Source: Dactylosporangium sucinum (GTDB lineage: Bacteria; Actinomycetota; Actinomycetes; Mycobacteriales; Micromonosporaceae). Taken from it: DNA of 64,000 nt. Of the stretch, positions 1 to 8,603 are shown piece by piece. The DNA lies in assembly GCF_014647515.1 (NCBI RefSeq), contig NZ_BMPI01000016.1, positions 123,041 to 187,040 on the forward strand, written 5' to 3'. The notes below the pieces were generated by a model. That model was given only the letters and a program-made list of their open reading frames with translations, was not told where the DNA came from and did no database searches. Each line of letters opens with the position of its first letter. Within the stretch, counting starts at the first letter, position 1. The position numbers and the translations under genes were made by a program.

Positions 1-337
1 ACGCACTCGCCCACGAGTCCACCCGCGCCTCGACGTCCACGAGATCGACCTGCGGCCCCGGCACCGTCGCCGACGCCTTGGCGATCGCCGTCGCCCGCTC
101 CCCGGCCCGCCTGGCCGCGTCCCGCCCTAGATCGGGAACCGCGAAGAACCCCCAGCTCGAACCGACCAGCGCCCGGACACCGACACCGGCGTCCTCGTCC
201 TGGCTCAGCTCCTCGATCTCCCCGTTTCGTGCGGTCATCGACTCGGAACGCCGGTGCATGACGCGAGCGTCGGCATAGCGAGCCCCAGCGGCCAGCGCCG
301 CCTCGACCGCCGCGCTGGCAACGTCGAAGTGGGTCAT
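1..337 (-). CDS. tldD: TldD-type metalloprotease, N-terminal part
   Basis: Only the first 112 codons are in the window; the gene reads leftward from an ATG at 337 and leaves the left edge still open. The protein start (RRSESMTARNGEIEE, then GVGVRALVGSSWGFFAV) is typical of TldD in the TldD/PmbA family. Family knowledge: TldD pairs with TldE/PmbA to form a cytoplasmic metallopeptidase that cleaves unfolded peptides; the zinc site lies in the part not seen here. It follows the pterin dehydratase gene by 64 bases on the same strand, so co-transcription is possible. The other member of the pair would be expected just beyond the edge. Confidence 0.8.
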   Translation of the reverse strand, partial: MTHFDVASAAVEAALAAGARYADARVMHRRSESMTARNGEIEELSQDEDAGVGVRALVGSSWGFFAVPDLGRDAARRAGERATAIAKASATVPGPQVDLVDVEARVDSWASA

Positions 338-401
338 GGGAGGGACATTACCGAGGGGGTACGACGAAATCTGGCGAGTCGACCCTCGGTTGATGCCGGA
401 T

Positions 402-686
402 CTACCCGATCAACTCGTTGATCTGCCGCGCCAGGGCGAGATCCTTCTCCGTGACCCCACCCGCAGAGTGGGTGCTCAGCCGGAAGGTCACCGTCCGCCA
501 CCGGATGTCGATGTCAGGATGGTGATCCGCCTGCTCGGCCACGTGCGCCACCTCGGCCACGAGCCGGATACCGTCCAGAAAGGACTCGGCGGTCACCGAC
601 CGCTCGATGGCCGAGGCGTCCCCGGCCCACCCACGAAGATCGCCGAGAGCAGCCGCAACCTGCTCCGCACCGAGCACATCAGCCAT
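402..686 (-). CDS. pterin-4a-carbinolamine dehydratase
   Basis: A 94-residue protein of the usual length for the PCD/DCoH family. It carries the family active-site pattern: EQADHHPDIDIRW, a second His in RLSTHSAGG, and an Asp in TEKD. Known role: dehydration of 4a-hydroxytetrahydropterin during recycling of the pterin cofactor; in bacteria without an aromatic amino-acid hydroxylase its role is less clear. The ATG at 686 lies 17 bases after the mycosin stop, suggesting the last genes of the ESX-linked operon are read through. Nothing in the sequence ties it functionally to secretion. Confidence 0.9.
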   Translation of the reverse strand: MADVLGAEQVAAALGDLRGWAGDASAIERSVTAESFLDGIRLVAEVAHVAEQADHHPDIDIRWRTVTFRLSTHSAGGVTEKDLALARQINELIG

Positions 687-703
687 ACACGCACGCTACT
701 CCC

Positions 704-1798
704 TCACCGGTACCGCCGCCGCCGACTCCGCACGACCCCCTGCACGACCGCGATGAGCACGACGACGAGGGCGGCCATCCCAACCCCGATGACCACCGAC
801 ACGTTGCTGCTTCCTTGCCCGTCCCGAGGCGTCGCTGCCGCCGATGGCGAAACACTGGGTGAGGCCGGGGGGATCTCGGCGGTGAGCGCCTTGACGATGT
901 CGAGCACCCCGTAGCCATACTCGTCATCTCGCCCGGGCGCCCCTCTGTCCTGCGCGGTGAGGGTGAGCCGCCGAATGACCTCGGGCGCGCTGAGCTGAGG
1001 GAATTTCGCCCTGACAAGCGCAACGGCCCCCGCCACGATCGCGGTGGCGTCGCTGGTCCCAGACGCGGTCCGATACGTCTGTGACGGGCCGATTGAAAGG
1101 ATGTCGACAGCAGGAGCAGACAACATCACCTCGGGGCCAGTGGTCGAGATGGCCGCGTGGTTGCCATCTCTGTCCACTCCGCCCACGGCCAGCACACCTG
1201 GCTGCCTCGCTGGATAGGCAACCCGCTTGTCCTTGGGGGCATTTCCGACGCCAGCGACAACGACGACGTCAGCCGCTATTGCCCTCTCGATTGCGTCTTT
1301 GAGTAATCGATCTTCGCTCGCGCTGAACGAAATTGAAACGATCTTCGCGCGATGTGTAATTGCCCAGTCGATGCCCTTTGCTAGGTCGGGAGGATTGCCC
1401 ATGTCGCCGCCGAGCGTAACTCGCACAGGAAGGATAGATGCCCGAGGGGCAATGCCGAGGGCGCCGCCGTTATCTGCTTTGCCTCGTGCCGCGATCAGGG
1501 CCGCCATAGCGGTGCCATGACCGTCACTGTCGATTCGCCCGTCGCCGCCCTCTGTCCCGGCCGTTGTTACGCCAGGTAGGACTGCGGATGCTAGCTCTGT
1601 GGTTCGCGGGTCGACACCGGTGTCCGTAACAGCAACGAGGACTCCGTCGCCTTGGCTGATCTGTTGTGCATCAGCGACGTGGAGCATACGCAGGTGCCAC
1701 TGTTGGTCACGAATAGCGTCAGCTTGGGCTGGTGATGCCGTAAGCAACGTGGCGACCAGGACTGTCGCTATCGAGGCAACGCGAATCTGTGGACTCAC
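704..1798 (-). CDS. mycP: mycosin-like subtilisin protease (type VII secretion), S8 family
   Basis: A 364-residue membrane-anchored serine protease. The GTG at 1798 is chosen because it is followed at once by a signal peptide (hydrophobic stretch about residues 6-22, AQA cleavage region) and overlaps the upstream stop as GTGA; the frame is open further upstream but encodes nothing sensible. The catalytic residues are Asp59 (VAVTDTGVD), His94 (DGHGTAMA), Asn186 (VAGVGN) and Ser249 (SGTSDA). After a Ser/Pro-rich linker comes a transmembrane helix (about 335-357) and a basic tail, the mycosin architecture. Mycosins are essential partners of ESX secretion membranes. The two genes upstream encode ESX-like substrates, which supports this role. 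A paralogue lies at 24867. Confidence 0.88.
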   Translation of the reverse strand: MSPQIRVASIATVLVATLLTASPAQADAIRDQQWHLRMLHVADAQQISQGDGVLVAVTDTGVDPRTTELASAVLPGVTTAGTEGGDGRIDSDGHGTAMAALIAARGKADNGGALGIAPRASILPVRVTLGGDMGNPPDLAKGIDWAITHRAKIVSISFSASEDRLLKDAIERAIAADVVVVAGVGNAPKDKRVAYPARQPGVLAVGGVDRDGNHAAISTTGPEVMLSAPAVDILSIGPSQTYRTASGTSDATAIVAGAVALVRAKFPQLSAPEVIRRLTLTAQDRGAPGRDDEYGYGVLDIVKALTAEIPPASPSVSPSAAATPRDGQGSSNVSVVIGVGMAALVVVLIAVVQGVVRSRRRRYR

Positions 1799-3039
1799 CG
1801 GTCGATGCCGATCACACCTGGCCCGGGATCGTGAGCTGCCGGCAGGTGCGGGGCTTCGAGAATCGGTGGTACACCCTCCTCTACGTCCCACATGGTTCCC
1901 TGATCGCTTTGCTGCCTGTCCTGTCGCCGTTCTGCGTACTGTGCGAACGAACGGTCGAACCAACCGCCGTCCGCACTTCGGCCCCCACCCTCCGATCGTT
2001 CTTCGCGAATCCGTGGCGGACGCAAGACCGCGCTGCCGTCGCGTACACCCCTATGACGTGCTTGAGCCCCCGCTGGTGGCGGCGCGCCGCCACCGATGAC
2101 ACCCGGATACGGAAGAGCGCTTGGTGAAGCGGCTGTCTTCGCTGGTGTGCCGCGCATCGCGGCCTGTCCTGGAGGTTCACCCAGAACGCCCGTGCGAAAA
2201 GCTTGGGACTCGACCGGAGTTCGGGACGACCCTGGCAACACTACGAAGGATGAAGTGATGTTCGGCCCATCGTTGAGCGGTACTTGCACGGGTTCGATAT
2301 GAGGAGTGGTCGGCGGTCCACTGGCGACGCTGGGGCCTTCGGCCAAGATTGGTTGTCCGATTGACGTTGGCTGCGGGGGCTCGAACGTCGGAGTAGGCAC
2401 GTACCTGTACGGACTTCCGCTTTGGCTCGCGGTGCTGGTCGGTTCGCCTGGATTGAGGCGCAATCCTTCGTCGATTCGACCCAACTCGGGCATCGTTCCC
2501 ATCGTCTCCGTGGCTTCGGCCACGCGTTGATCGGCTGACACCATGATCGCGCGGGCTTTCTCGTCCAAGCGTTCCTGATGCTCACGTGTCATGAGCTTGT
2601 CGAGACCGGGGATCACGGACTGGCTCGGCGCCAAGTTCTCGGGGAGTTGGGGAAGCGCACGTTTGTTGAACGCTTTCGCTGCGGCGGTCGGGTCGTCGTA
2701 TTGGGCGCGAAGTTCTCCCAAATCACGCTTGGTGTCGTTGAGTGCGTCGGCGATGTGGCCGAGTCCGCCCCAGATGCGGGCTGCCGAGATGCTGGCGAGA
2801 TCGATCGTGCGCACCATCTGCTTCAGCCGGTCTATGAAGGCGAGGGAGGCCTCGCTTCGGGTCGGGCTCCAATAGTTTTCGAGCTCGGCGATCAATGACT
2901 CAAGGCGTTGCTTCTGAGTCACCAGCAAGTGATGTTGCTGCTCCCACGCCTGTAGGTGCGCCACTGCGGCGGCGTCGCTTTCGTTGGCGACCATGGCGTA
3001 CAACTCGGGTAGGCGCCAGCGGTCGTAGGGGCCGGTCAT
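1795..3039 (-). CDS. WXG100/PPE-like type VII secretion substrate with Pro-rich tail
   Basis: A 414-residue protein. The ATG at 3039 overlaps the previous stop as ATGA; the longer open frame upstream lies in another gene. Residues 1-190 look like a long helical hairpin with a WXG-like turn (ENYWSPTRSEAS). The remainder is Pro/Ser/Gly-rich and ends with acidic TMWDVEEGVPPILEAP and a short VIGIDR terminus, features I associate with large ESX substrates of Micromonosporaceae (recollection, not a search). It sits between a shorter helical partner and the mycosin, with 4-base overlaps at both ends, so the three are almost certainly translated together. The exact function is unknown. Confidence 0.7.
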   Translation of the reverse strand: MTGPYDRWRLPELYAMVANESDAAAVAHLQAWEQQHHLLVTQKQRLESLIAELENYWSPTRSEASLAFIDRLKQMVRTIDLASISAARIWGGLGHIADALNDTKRDLGELRAQYDDPTAAAKAFNKRALPQLPENLAPSQSVIPGLDKLMTREHQERLDEKARAIMVSADQRVAEATETMGTMPELGRIDEGLRLNPGEPTSTASQSGSPYRYVPTPTFEPPQPTSIGQPILAEGPSVASGPPTTPHIEPVQVPLNDGPNITSSFVVLPGSSRTPVESQAFRTGVLGEPPGQAAMRGTPAKTAASPSALPYPGVIGGGAPPPAGAQARHRGVRDGSAVLRPPRIREERSEGGGRSADGGWFDRSFAQYAERRQDRQQSDQGTMWDVEEGVPPILEAPHLPAAHDPGPGVIGIDR

Positions 3040-3470
3040 TGGATCGTTCCGTTGTGCTTGCGCATGAAAGCCTCGTCGGCGTCCAGTGCCGCCTGCTCTG
3101 CCTTCACGCGGGCCTCCTCCGCCTCCGCGGCGGCCGTTGCGGCGCCGCCCAGGATTGTCTGCATCTTCGCTGCTGACAGCTGGTCGCCCAGCTCGTAGGC
3201 CTTGACGACGTCCTCGGCCGCACGGGCCATCACCTGTGCGTTGTGGATCAGGGTGTCCAGGAAGGTCAGGGCGGCGTTCAGTTCCGTGTTGTAGCGCAGC
3301 GCAGCGGCCTGGACCGCCGGGCTCCCGCTGCGGGCGCCGAACGACGGGTACCACGTCAAGTAGCCGCGGATGCGGTCCGCTGCCGGTATGACCTCGCGGT
3401 CCACCGCGGACCGTAGTTGTGTGCCGAAGTCGCGGACGCCCGCTGGGTTGATCTCGAAGCCGTCCGCCAT
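3036..3470 (-). CDS. small WXG100-like helical protein, ESX partner
   Basis: A 144-residue, Ala-rich helical protein. The ATG at 3470 has a strong ribosome site (GGGAGG, five bases before); an ATG eight codons upstream has none. It has two long helices around a turn near WYPSFGARSGSPA, the position where WXG100 proteins carry Trp-x-Gly. A KAYELGD segment near residue 100 resembles the Tyr-xxx-Asp/Glu export signal of type VII substrates. It is the first gene of the operon with the larger substrate and the mycosin, so a heterodimer with the product of the next gene is likely. No ATPase (EccC) or channel gene is present in the window. Confidence 0.65.
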   Translation of the reverse strand: MADGFEINPAGVRDFGTQLRSAVDREVIPAADRIRGYLTWYPSFGARSGSPAVQAAALRYNTELNAALTFLDTLIHNAQVMARAAEDVVKAYELGDQLSAAKMQTILGGAATAAAEAEEARVKAEQAALDADEAFMRKHNGTIQ

Positions 3471-3554
3471 GGCGACCTCCCGTATCGACGACAATCAACG
3501 GTAGCGGAGTGGGGGTGTGGAGCGCAGGCCCGGCGGGGCAGTACAAAGAACGGT

Positions 3555-4424
3555 ATGTCCATTGGTGCGGTCTCCCGGGAATTGCTGGTGCGGTGCCTTG
3601 ACAACTGGGCGCCCGGCGGGTTGCACTCCGCGCACGGTGCCACATTCCTGCTCGCCTCGGGGTCGAGCGTCGATCAGGAGGCGGCGGAGGCGGCCGTGCG
3701 GGCCCTGGGTGAATTCGCGGATCGGCTGCGCGGGCGGCGGCTGTCGTTGTTGTTTGTGGCGCCCGGCGTCGACGGGCTCGAAGCGCGGCTTCGTGCGGTG
3801 CTGCTGGAAATGCAGACGCCCGGGGACTTCGGGGTGCACGTGGTTGCCGGGACGGCCGTGGATGCCGTGCTCAAGGCGGTCGGCGCGGGTAGCGGGCCAC
3901 TGTTCGCGATGGTGGACGACAGCGTTTCCAAAAACCTCACCGCAAAAGCCGCTGACGTTCTGGTGACCGCTCGCGTGGGCACCTGGCCGGACCAGCGACG
4001 GGAATTGCACGCGCACGGCTTCGAGCTGACCGCCGGGGTGGAGCTGATCGACGACGCGGGCGAGGTGCTCGTCGCGTTCGGGACGCGGTCGGGGAAGGCG
4101 CTCGAAGCGTTCAAGAACGAGATGTGGGCGCTCGACGAGTACGCCGGCGTGCGGTATCGCGATCCCGAGGATCCCGAAGGGCACCTCATGGATATCTCGC
4201 TCGAACCGAATCCGGGCGCGCTGCGGCGGGAACTGCTCGACGTGCTGCGCGGCGGGCCGATGACGGTGACGGAACTGAAGCGGTTCGCGCTCACCGACAC
4301 CGTTTATCGGGCGGCCGACGCGCAGAAGGTGGTCACGGCGCTGCTGCACGCCGGCGCCGTGACCAGGACCCCCGAGTCGGGACGGCTCGGGGGTGACGTC
4401 GTCATCCGATTGAGCGGCGGATGA
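3555..4424 (+). CDS. uncharacterised protein with C-terminal winged-helix-like region
   Basis: A 289-residue protein I do not recognise with certainty. The ATG at 3555 is preferred over the longer frame because it begins where the protein-like composition starts and lies 84 bases from the divergent ESX operon. The N-terminal half alternates strand and helix (LSLLFVAPGVDGLEARL, PLFAMVDDS), like a Rossmann-type fold. The last 70 residues (GGPMTVTELKRF, VVTALLHAGAV, then a short hairpin) look like a winged helix. There is a weak resemblance to three-Cys-motif partner (TcmP) proteins, but no clear LDP-type motif. Its last 23 bases overlap the end of the convergent peptidase gene. Confidence 0.6.
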   Translation: MSIGAVSRELLVRCLDNWAPGGLHSAHGATFLLASGSSVDQEAAEAAVRALGEFADRLRGRRLSLLFVAPGVDGLEARLRAVLLEMQTPGDFGVHVVAGTAVDAVLKAVGAGSGPLFAMVDDSVSKNLTAKAADVLVTARVGTWPDQRRELHAHGFELTAGVELIDDAGEVLVAFGTRSGKALEAFKNEMWALDEYAGVRYRDPEDPEGHLMDISLEPNPGALRRELLDVLRGGPMTVTELKRFALTDTVYRAADAQKVVTALLHAGAVTRTPESGRLGGDVVIRLSGG

Positions 4425-6507
4425 AGTCGAGCTCGATGCGCAGTAATTTCTCGGCCAGGCCGCCCGCGGCCATGTGCGTGGCGCCGGTCAGCGGGATCAT
4501 TGAGTGCGGGCGGCCGGCGCCGAGCAGCGCCGCGGACAGGCGGAGCGTGTGCGCGGCCACCACGTTGTCGTCGACGAGGCCGTGGATGAGCAGCATCGGG
4601 CGGGCCTCGTCGGGGCGTACCGGCGGCTCGGCGGCCAGCTCGATCAGCGAGTTGTGCGAGTACACCTCCGGCGCCTCGGCGGGCAGCCCGAGGTACCGCT
4701 CGGTGTATGCGGTGTCGTAGAGGCTCCAGTCGGTGACGGGCGCGCCGACGACGGCGCAGCGGTAGACGTCGGGCCGGCGCAGCACGCCCAGCGCCGACAG
4801 CCACCCGCCGAACGACCAGCCGCGGATCGCGACGCGGTCCAGGTCGAGGTCGGGGTGCTTCTCGGCGAGGGCCTCCAGGGCGTCGACCTGGTCGGTGAGG
4901 ATGACGTCGGAGAACCGCCGGTGGATCGCCTTGTCGAAGCTCGGCGCCACGCCGGGAGTGCCACGGTTGTCGATGGACACGACCGCGAAGCCGGCGTCGG
5001 CCCACCACTGCTTCTCCTGCCAGCGGGCGCGCGCGGCGACGACCTCCTGGTGGCCGGGGCCGCCGTAGATCGCGACGAGCACGGGCAGCCGGCGCCCGGA
5101 CACGTGCCCGCGCGGATAGAGCACGCCGGTTGGCAGGCGGCGGTCCGTCACCCGTTCGAGCACGGGCCTCGCCGCATACGGTGGCTCGGCGGCGTGCGAG
5201 GCGATCTCGCCGATCACGTCGCCGTTGTGGTGGATGGCGTACTGCGCGCCGCCGTGCTCCAGCGTCTGCGCCCCGATGACGATCGTGCGCCCACCGGCCT
5301 GCGCGATGTGCCAGCCCGGCTCGGACGTGAGGCGCTGCGCCTGGGCACTCGAATGGGTGATCGGGATGCGGAAGATGTGCTGCTCGCTGGGCTCGCCGTC
5401 GCTGGCCTCGACGACGAGGTCGCCGTCGAGCCGGCCGACGACGCGGCGGACATACAGGTGCGGGGGAGTGATCAGGCTCCCGTCGGCGAAGAGGCAGCGC
5501 GAGTCGTAGCCGTCGTGCGCGAGTTCGCCGCCGACGAGCACGCGGCCGTCGGCGAGGTGCACGGGAGTGCCCGGCACCGGCTCCACCCAGCGCGGATCGG
5601 CGAGCTCGGCGTGGACCTGCGTCTCGCCGGTGCGCGGGTCGACGGCGATCACCAGCCCGTGCTGCTGCAGGCGGCGCAGGACGGCCAGCAGCGGGCCGCC
5701 CTGCTCCGACCAGGAGGCCGACACGAGGTACGGATACGTCTCCCGGTCCCAGTGCACGTCCACCCAGCCGCCGTCGAGGTCGAGCACGTGCAGGGTGACC
5801 TTGGCGTTGTCGGCGCCGGCGTGCGGATAGGCCACCGTGGTGGGGTCCTGGTCGGGCTGCGACGGGTCGTGGAGATGCCAGCGGGGCACCCGCGACTCGT
5901 CCACGCGGGCCGTGAGGATGCTGCGGCCGTCGGGGGACCACCAGTACCCCCGGAAGCGGTGGAACTCCTCCGCACCGATGAACTCGGCCATCCCCCAGGT
6001 GACGCCCGCCTCGCCGGCGAGCAGCGCGTCGGTGCCGTCGGCGTCGATCACGTGCAGCACGCCGCCGGTCACGTAGGCGATGCGCCGCCCGGTCGGGTCG
6101 GGCCTCGGGTCGACGACAGGCCCGGCGGCCCGCAGCTCGACCACGTCGCCGGTGAGCAGGTCGGCACGGAACAGCCGGCCACCCAGCGCGAAGGCGGCCA
6201 TTACACCGGCGCCGTCGAGGGCGAACGAGCCGATGCCGCCCGCCGACAGGCGCAGCCGCTCGCGCAGCGCGCGCTCGGCGGCCGGCAGGTCGGTGTCGTC
6301 CTTGTCGCCCTGCAGCAGCGCGGCCGGGTCGGCGATCCGCCGCTCGGTGCGGGCGGCGACGTCATACAGCCACAGGGCATCGGTGGGGTCCTCCGGGCCG
6401 GAGGAGCGCAGGAACACCACCCGCGCACCGTCCGGGCTCACCGTGACGGCCCGGGGCGCGCCATAGGAGAAACGTCGGGTACGCGCGGCCAACTCCGGAT
6501 AGTCCAC
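4402..6507 (-). CDS. S9 family peptidase, dipeptidyl-peptidase IV-like
   Basis: A 701-residue cytoplasmic serine peptidase starting at a GTG at 6507. The N-terminal 430 residues form a beta-propeller with repeats such as VTVSPDGARVVFLRSS and YWWSPDGRSILTA. A Glu-Glu pair (AEEFHRFRGYWW) matches the double-Glu motif that binds the substrate amino terminus in DPP-IV. The C-terminal alpha/beta-hydrolase domain has the nucleophile in GWSFGGW, Asp in LIHGLVDDN and His in GATHMAAGG. No signal peptide is seen. By family it should release N-terminal dipeptides. It is transcribed towards the unknown gene at 3555, with a 23-base tail overlap, so the two mRNAs are partly antisense. Confidence 0.9.
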   Translation of the reverse strand: MDYPELAARTRRFSYGAPRAVTVSPDGARVVFLRSSGPEDPTDALWLYDVAARTERRIADPAALLQGDKDDTDLPAAERALRERLRLSAGGIGSFALDGAGVMAAFALGGRLFRADLLTGDVVELRAAGPVVDPRPDPTGRRIAYVTGGVLHVIDADGTDALLAGEAGVTWGMAEFIGAEEFHRFRGYWWSPDGRSILTARVDESRVPRWHLHDPSQPDQDPTTVAYPHAGADNAKVTLHVLDLDGGWVDVHWDRETYPYLVSASWSEQGGPLLAVLRRLQQHGLVIAVDPRTGETQVHAELADPRWVEPVPGTPVHLADGRVLVGGELAHDGYDSRCLFADGSLITPPHLYVRRVVGRLDGDLVVEASDGEPSEQHIFRIPITHSSAQAQRLTSEPGWHIAQAGGRTIVIGAQTLEHGGAQYAIHHNGDVIGEIASHAAEPPYAARPVLERVTDRRLPTGVLYPRGHVSGRRLPVLVAIYGGPGHQEVVAARARWQEKQWWADAGFAVVSIDNRGTPGVAPSFDKAIHRRFSDVILTDQVDALEALAEKHPDLDLDRVAIRGWSFGGWLSALGVLRRPDVYRCAVVGAPVTDWSLYDTAYTERYLGLPAEAPEVYSHNSLIELAAEPPVRPDEARPMLLIHGLVDDNVVAAHTLRLSAALLGAGRPHSMIPLTGATHMAAGGLAEKLLRIELDFIRRSIG

Positions 6508-6624
6508 CCCGGAATGTTGACTCGCCCGCGCCGGATTGTCATGTCAAACGGCGGGAAGGTGACGGGGAGTGTTCGCATGGCCACGCGGACCGTGGCGGTG
6601 GGAAGAAGTGTCGGTGGGACGCCG

Positions 6625-6630
6625 TACAGT
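6625..6630 (+). promoter_or_regulatory. -10 element of a probable leaderless mshB promoter
   Basis: TACAGT lies exactly seven bases before the GTG of mshB. In actinobacteria a TANNNT hexamer at this distance usually marks transcription starting on the initiation codon. No ribosome site is seen before the GTG, which fits. The -35 region is not recognisable. Confidence 0.45.
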
Positions 6631-6637
6631 GGCTCGC

Positions 6638-7567
6638 GTGAGTGCTCGGAGCATCCTTTTCGTCCATGCACACCCCGACGACGAGTCGATGGGGACCGGT
6701 GCCACCATGGCCCGCTACGCGGCCGGCGGCGCCCACGTCATCCTGGTCACCTGCACCCTCGGTGAGGAGGGTGAGATCCACGTGCCGGCGTTGGCCGGGA
6801 TCGCCGCCGCCGAGGGCGACCAGCTCGGCGGCTACCGGATCGCGGAGCTGGCGGAGGCGTGTCGCGCGCTGGGGGTGAGCGACCACCGGTTCCTCGGCGG
6901 TGCGGGGCGGTATCGCGATTCGGGCATGATGGACACTCCGGCCAACAAGCACCCGCGGGCGTTCTGGGGTGCCGACCTCGACCGGGCCGCCGCCGAGCTG
7001 CTCGACGTGATCCGCGAGGTGCGACCGCAGGTGGCCGTCACCTACGACGCCAACGGCTTCTACGGGCACCCCGACCACATCCAGGCCCACCGGGTGCTGA
7101 TGCGCGCGGTCGAGCTGGCCGAGGAGGAGGGGATCGCGCCCGCGAAGGTGTACTGGACGGCGGTGCCCCGCAGCGTCCTCGAAGCCGGCATGCGCGAGTT
7201 CCGCGGCTCCTCCGACAACCCGTTCGCGGACGTCGAGCGGCCCGAGGACCTGCCGTTCGGCACCGACGACAAGGACATCGCGGCGCGGATCGACGCGCAC
7301 GAGTTCGCCGAGGAGAAGACGGCCGCCCTGCGCGCGCACGCGACGCAGATCCCGCCGACGTCGTGGCTGTTCTCGATCGCGGGCAACTTCGGCGCCGAGT
7401 TCATGGGCGTGGAGTTCTACCAGCTGGCGTTGGGTGAAAAGGGGCCGGGGGTCGGGCCGTTCGGCTGGGAGGAAGACCTGTTCGCCGGGCTCGACGTCGA
7501 CCCGCCCCGCACGCCGGGGCCGCGGAGCGACCGGGAGGGCGTGGCTGTGGAGAGCGCGGCGCCGTGA
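6638..7567 (+). CDS. mshB: N-acetylglucosaminyl-inositol deacetylase (mycothiol biosynthesis)
   Basis: A 309-residue zinc deacetylase of the LmbE/PIG-L family. MshB removes the acetyl group from GlcNAc-inositol in the second stage of mycothiol synthesis. The zinc motif is HAHPDDES near the N-terminus plus HPDHIQAH further on. TLGEEGE and the GGAGRYRDSGM region are typical of MshB and the related amidase Mca; the length and the following membrane gene favour MshB. The GTG at 6638 is chosen because only the sequence after it is conserved-looking and a -10 hexamer sits seven bases upstream. The stop overlaps the next gene by four bases (GTGA). Confidence 0.85.
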   Translation: MSARSILFVHAHPDDESMGTGATMARYAAGGAHVILVTCTLGEEGEIHVPALAGIAAAEGDQLGGYRIAELAEACRALGVSDHRFLGGAGRYRDSGMMDTPANKHPRAFWGADLDRAAAELLDVIREVRPQVAVTYDANGFYGHPDHIQAHRVLMRAVELAEEEGIAPAKVYWTAVPRSVLEAGMREFRGSSDNPFADVERPEDLPFGTDDKDIAARIDAHEFAEEKTAALRAHATQIPPTSWLFSIAGNFGAEFMGVEFYQLALGEKGPGVGPFGWEEDLFAGLDVDPPRTPGPRSDREGVAVESAAP

Positions 7568-8487
7568 CCACGAAGCGCAAGGGTCCGCCGCGTCCGAGCC
7601 CCGCATCCCGCGGGGCCGGCACCCGTCGGCCCGCTGCGACCAACGGCGCCGGCGAGACCGACCAGGCGCCCGGGCTCAACCACCCCGGCAAGATCGACCA
7701 GGCGCCCGGGCTCAACAGGGTCGACGAGGTCGACCAGGCGGCGGAGTCCACCGGGGCCGGCGGCGTCCACGAGCCTGAGCGGGCCGCCGGCGCCACGGTC
7801 ACCGGCGGGCGTGGCGCGGCTGGCGGGCCCGGCGGCGCCGACAGTGCTGGCAGAGTTGACAAGACCGGCGGGGCTGACGTGGCCGGGCCGGATCGCGAAG
7901 CCGGCCGTGAGCGGCCAGGCGACGTGGCGGCGGACGGCGCGGCTGCGAGCGGCGCGGGAGCGAGTGAGGCGGGGCAGGAAGACGTGGCTCAGGACAGTGC
8001 GGTGGAGGTCGTCCTCGACGGGGCGGTCGCCGAGCCCGTGCGGCGAATGTCGCCGGAGCTGGAGCGGCGGCTCAACCTGTGGATCACGGTCGGTGGGCTG
8101 GTCGTGGTGACGCTGCTGGCGCTCGTGCTGGCGTTGATCGAGGCGTTCTTCGCGCCGTTCCGGCTGCACGGGACGGGTGCGCGGATCCCGATCTCGCTCG
8201 TGCTGGCCGTGGTGACCAATCCGCTGCTCGGGTGGTTCGCGTTCACGACGACCGGACGGCGGCTGGCGGCGCTCTTACCCGCCGGGGCCTGGTGCGCGGT
8301 GTGGATTCTGGCCGCCGGGCGCACGACGGAGGGTGACCTCCTGCTCACTGACGGAAACTGGGTGGGGCTGCTGACGCTGTTCGCCGGGCCGTTGGCGTTC
8401 GCGGTCGGCATCTACGTCTCGGCGCTGCGGCAGCGTCCAGCCAACTCCAAGCCGGGGGCTCTTGCGCCACGGAGTGTGGACGGGTAG
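7564..8487 (+). CDS. membrane protein with long disordered N-terminus, coupled to mshB
   Basis: A 307-residue protein. The first 165 residues are Ala/Gly/Asp-rich with imperfect repeats (DQAPGLNHPGKI and DQAPGLNRVDEV), probably disordered. Four membrane helices follow, near 175-197, 208-226, 234-252 and 268-288. It starts at a GTG overlapping the mshB stop, so it is translationally coupled to it. A membrane protein follows mshB in mycobacteria too, but its function is unknown. It contains a TTA leucine codon near residue 238 (RRLAALLP). No catalytic motif is visible. The repeats suggest the N-terminal segment evolves by slippage. Confidence 0.75.
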   Translation: MTTKRKGPPRPSPASRGAGTRRPAATNGAGETDQAPGLNHPGKIDQAPGLNRVDEVDQAAESTGAGGVHEPERAAGATVTGGRGAAGGPGGADSAGRVDKTGGADVAGPDREAGRERPGDVAADGAAASGAGASEAGQEDVAQDSAVEVVLDGAVAEPVRRMSPELERRLNLWITVGGLVVVTLLALVLALIEAFFAPFRLHGTGARIPISLVLAVVTNPLLGWFAFTTTGRRLAALLPAGAWCAVWILAAGRTTEGDLLLTDGNWVGLLTLFAGPLAFAVGIYVSALRQRPANSKPGALAPRSVDG

Positions 8488-8603
8488 ACACGTTTCCGCG
8501 AATCGCAGCGCGTGCCTGATGCGAGCCAGCCGTTGACCGGTTGGCCGATCGTCGGGGCGCGGCCGGGGGTACGGCGAGCGAGTGGAACAGACGGAGGCGT
8601 GCG

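Noticed and set aside
3040..3645. N-terminal extension of the ESX substrate frame
   Set aside because: It overlaps the partner gene in another frame; the ATG at 3039 with ATGA overlap is much better.
4504..6765. 753-codon plus-strand frame
   Set aside because: It is antisense to the S9 peptidase gene, which has all catalytic motifs; the translation is low complexity and without recognisable domains.
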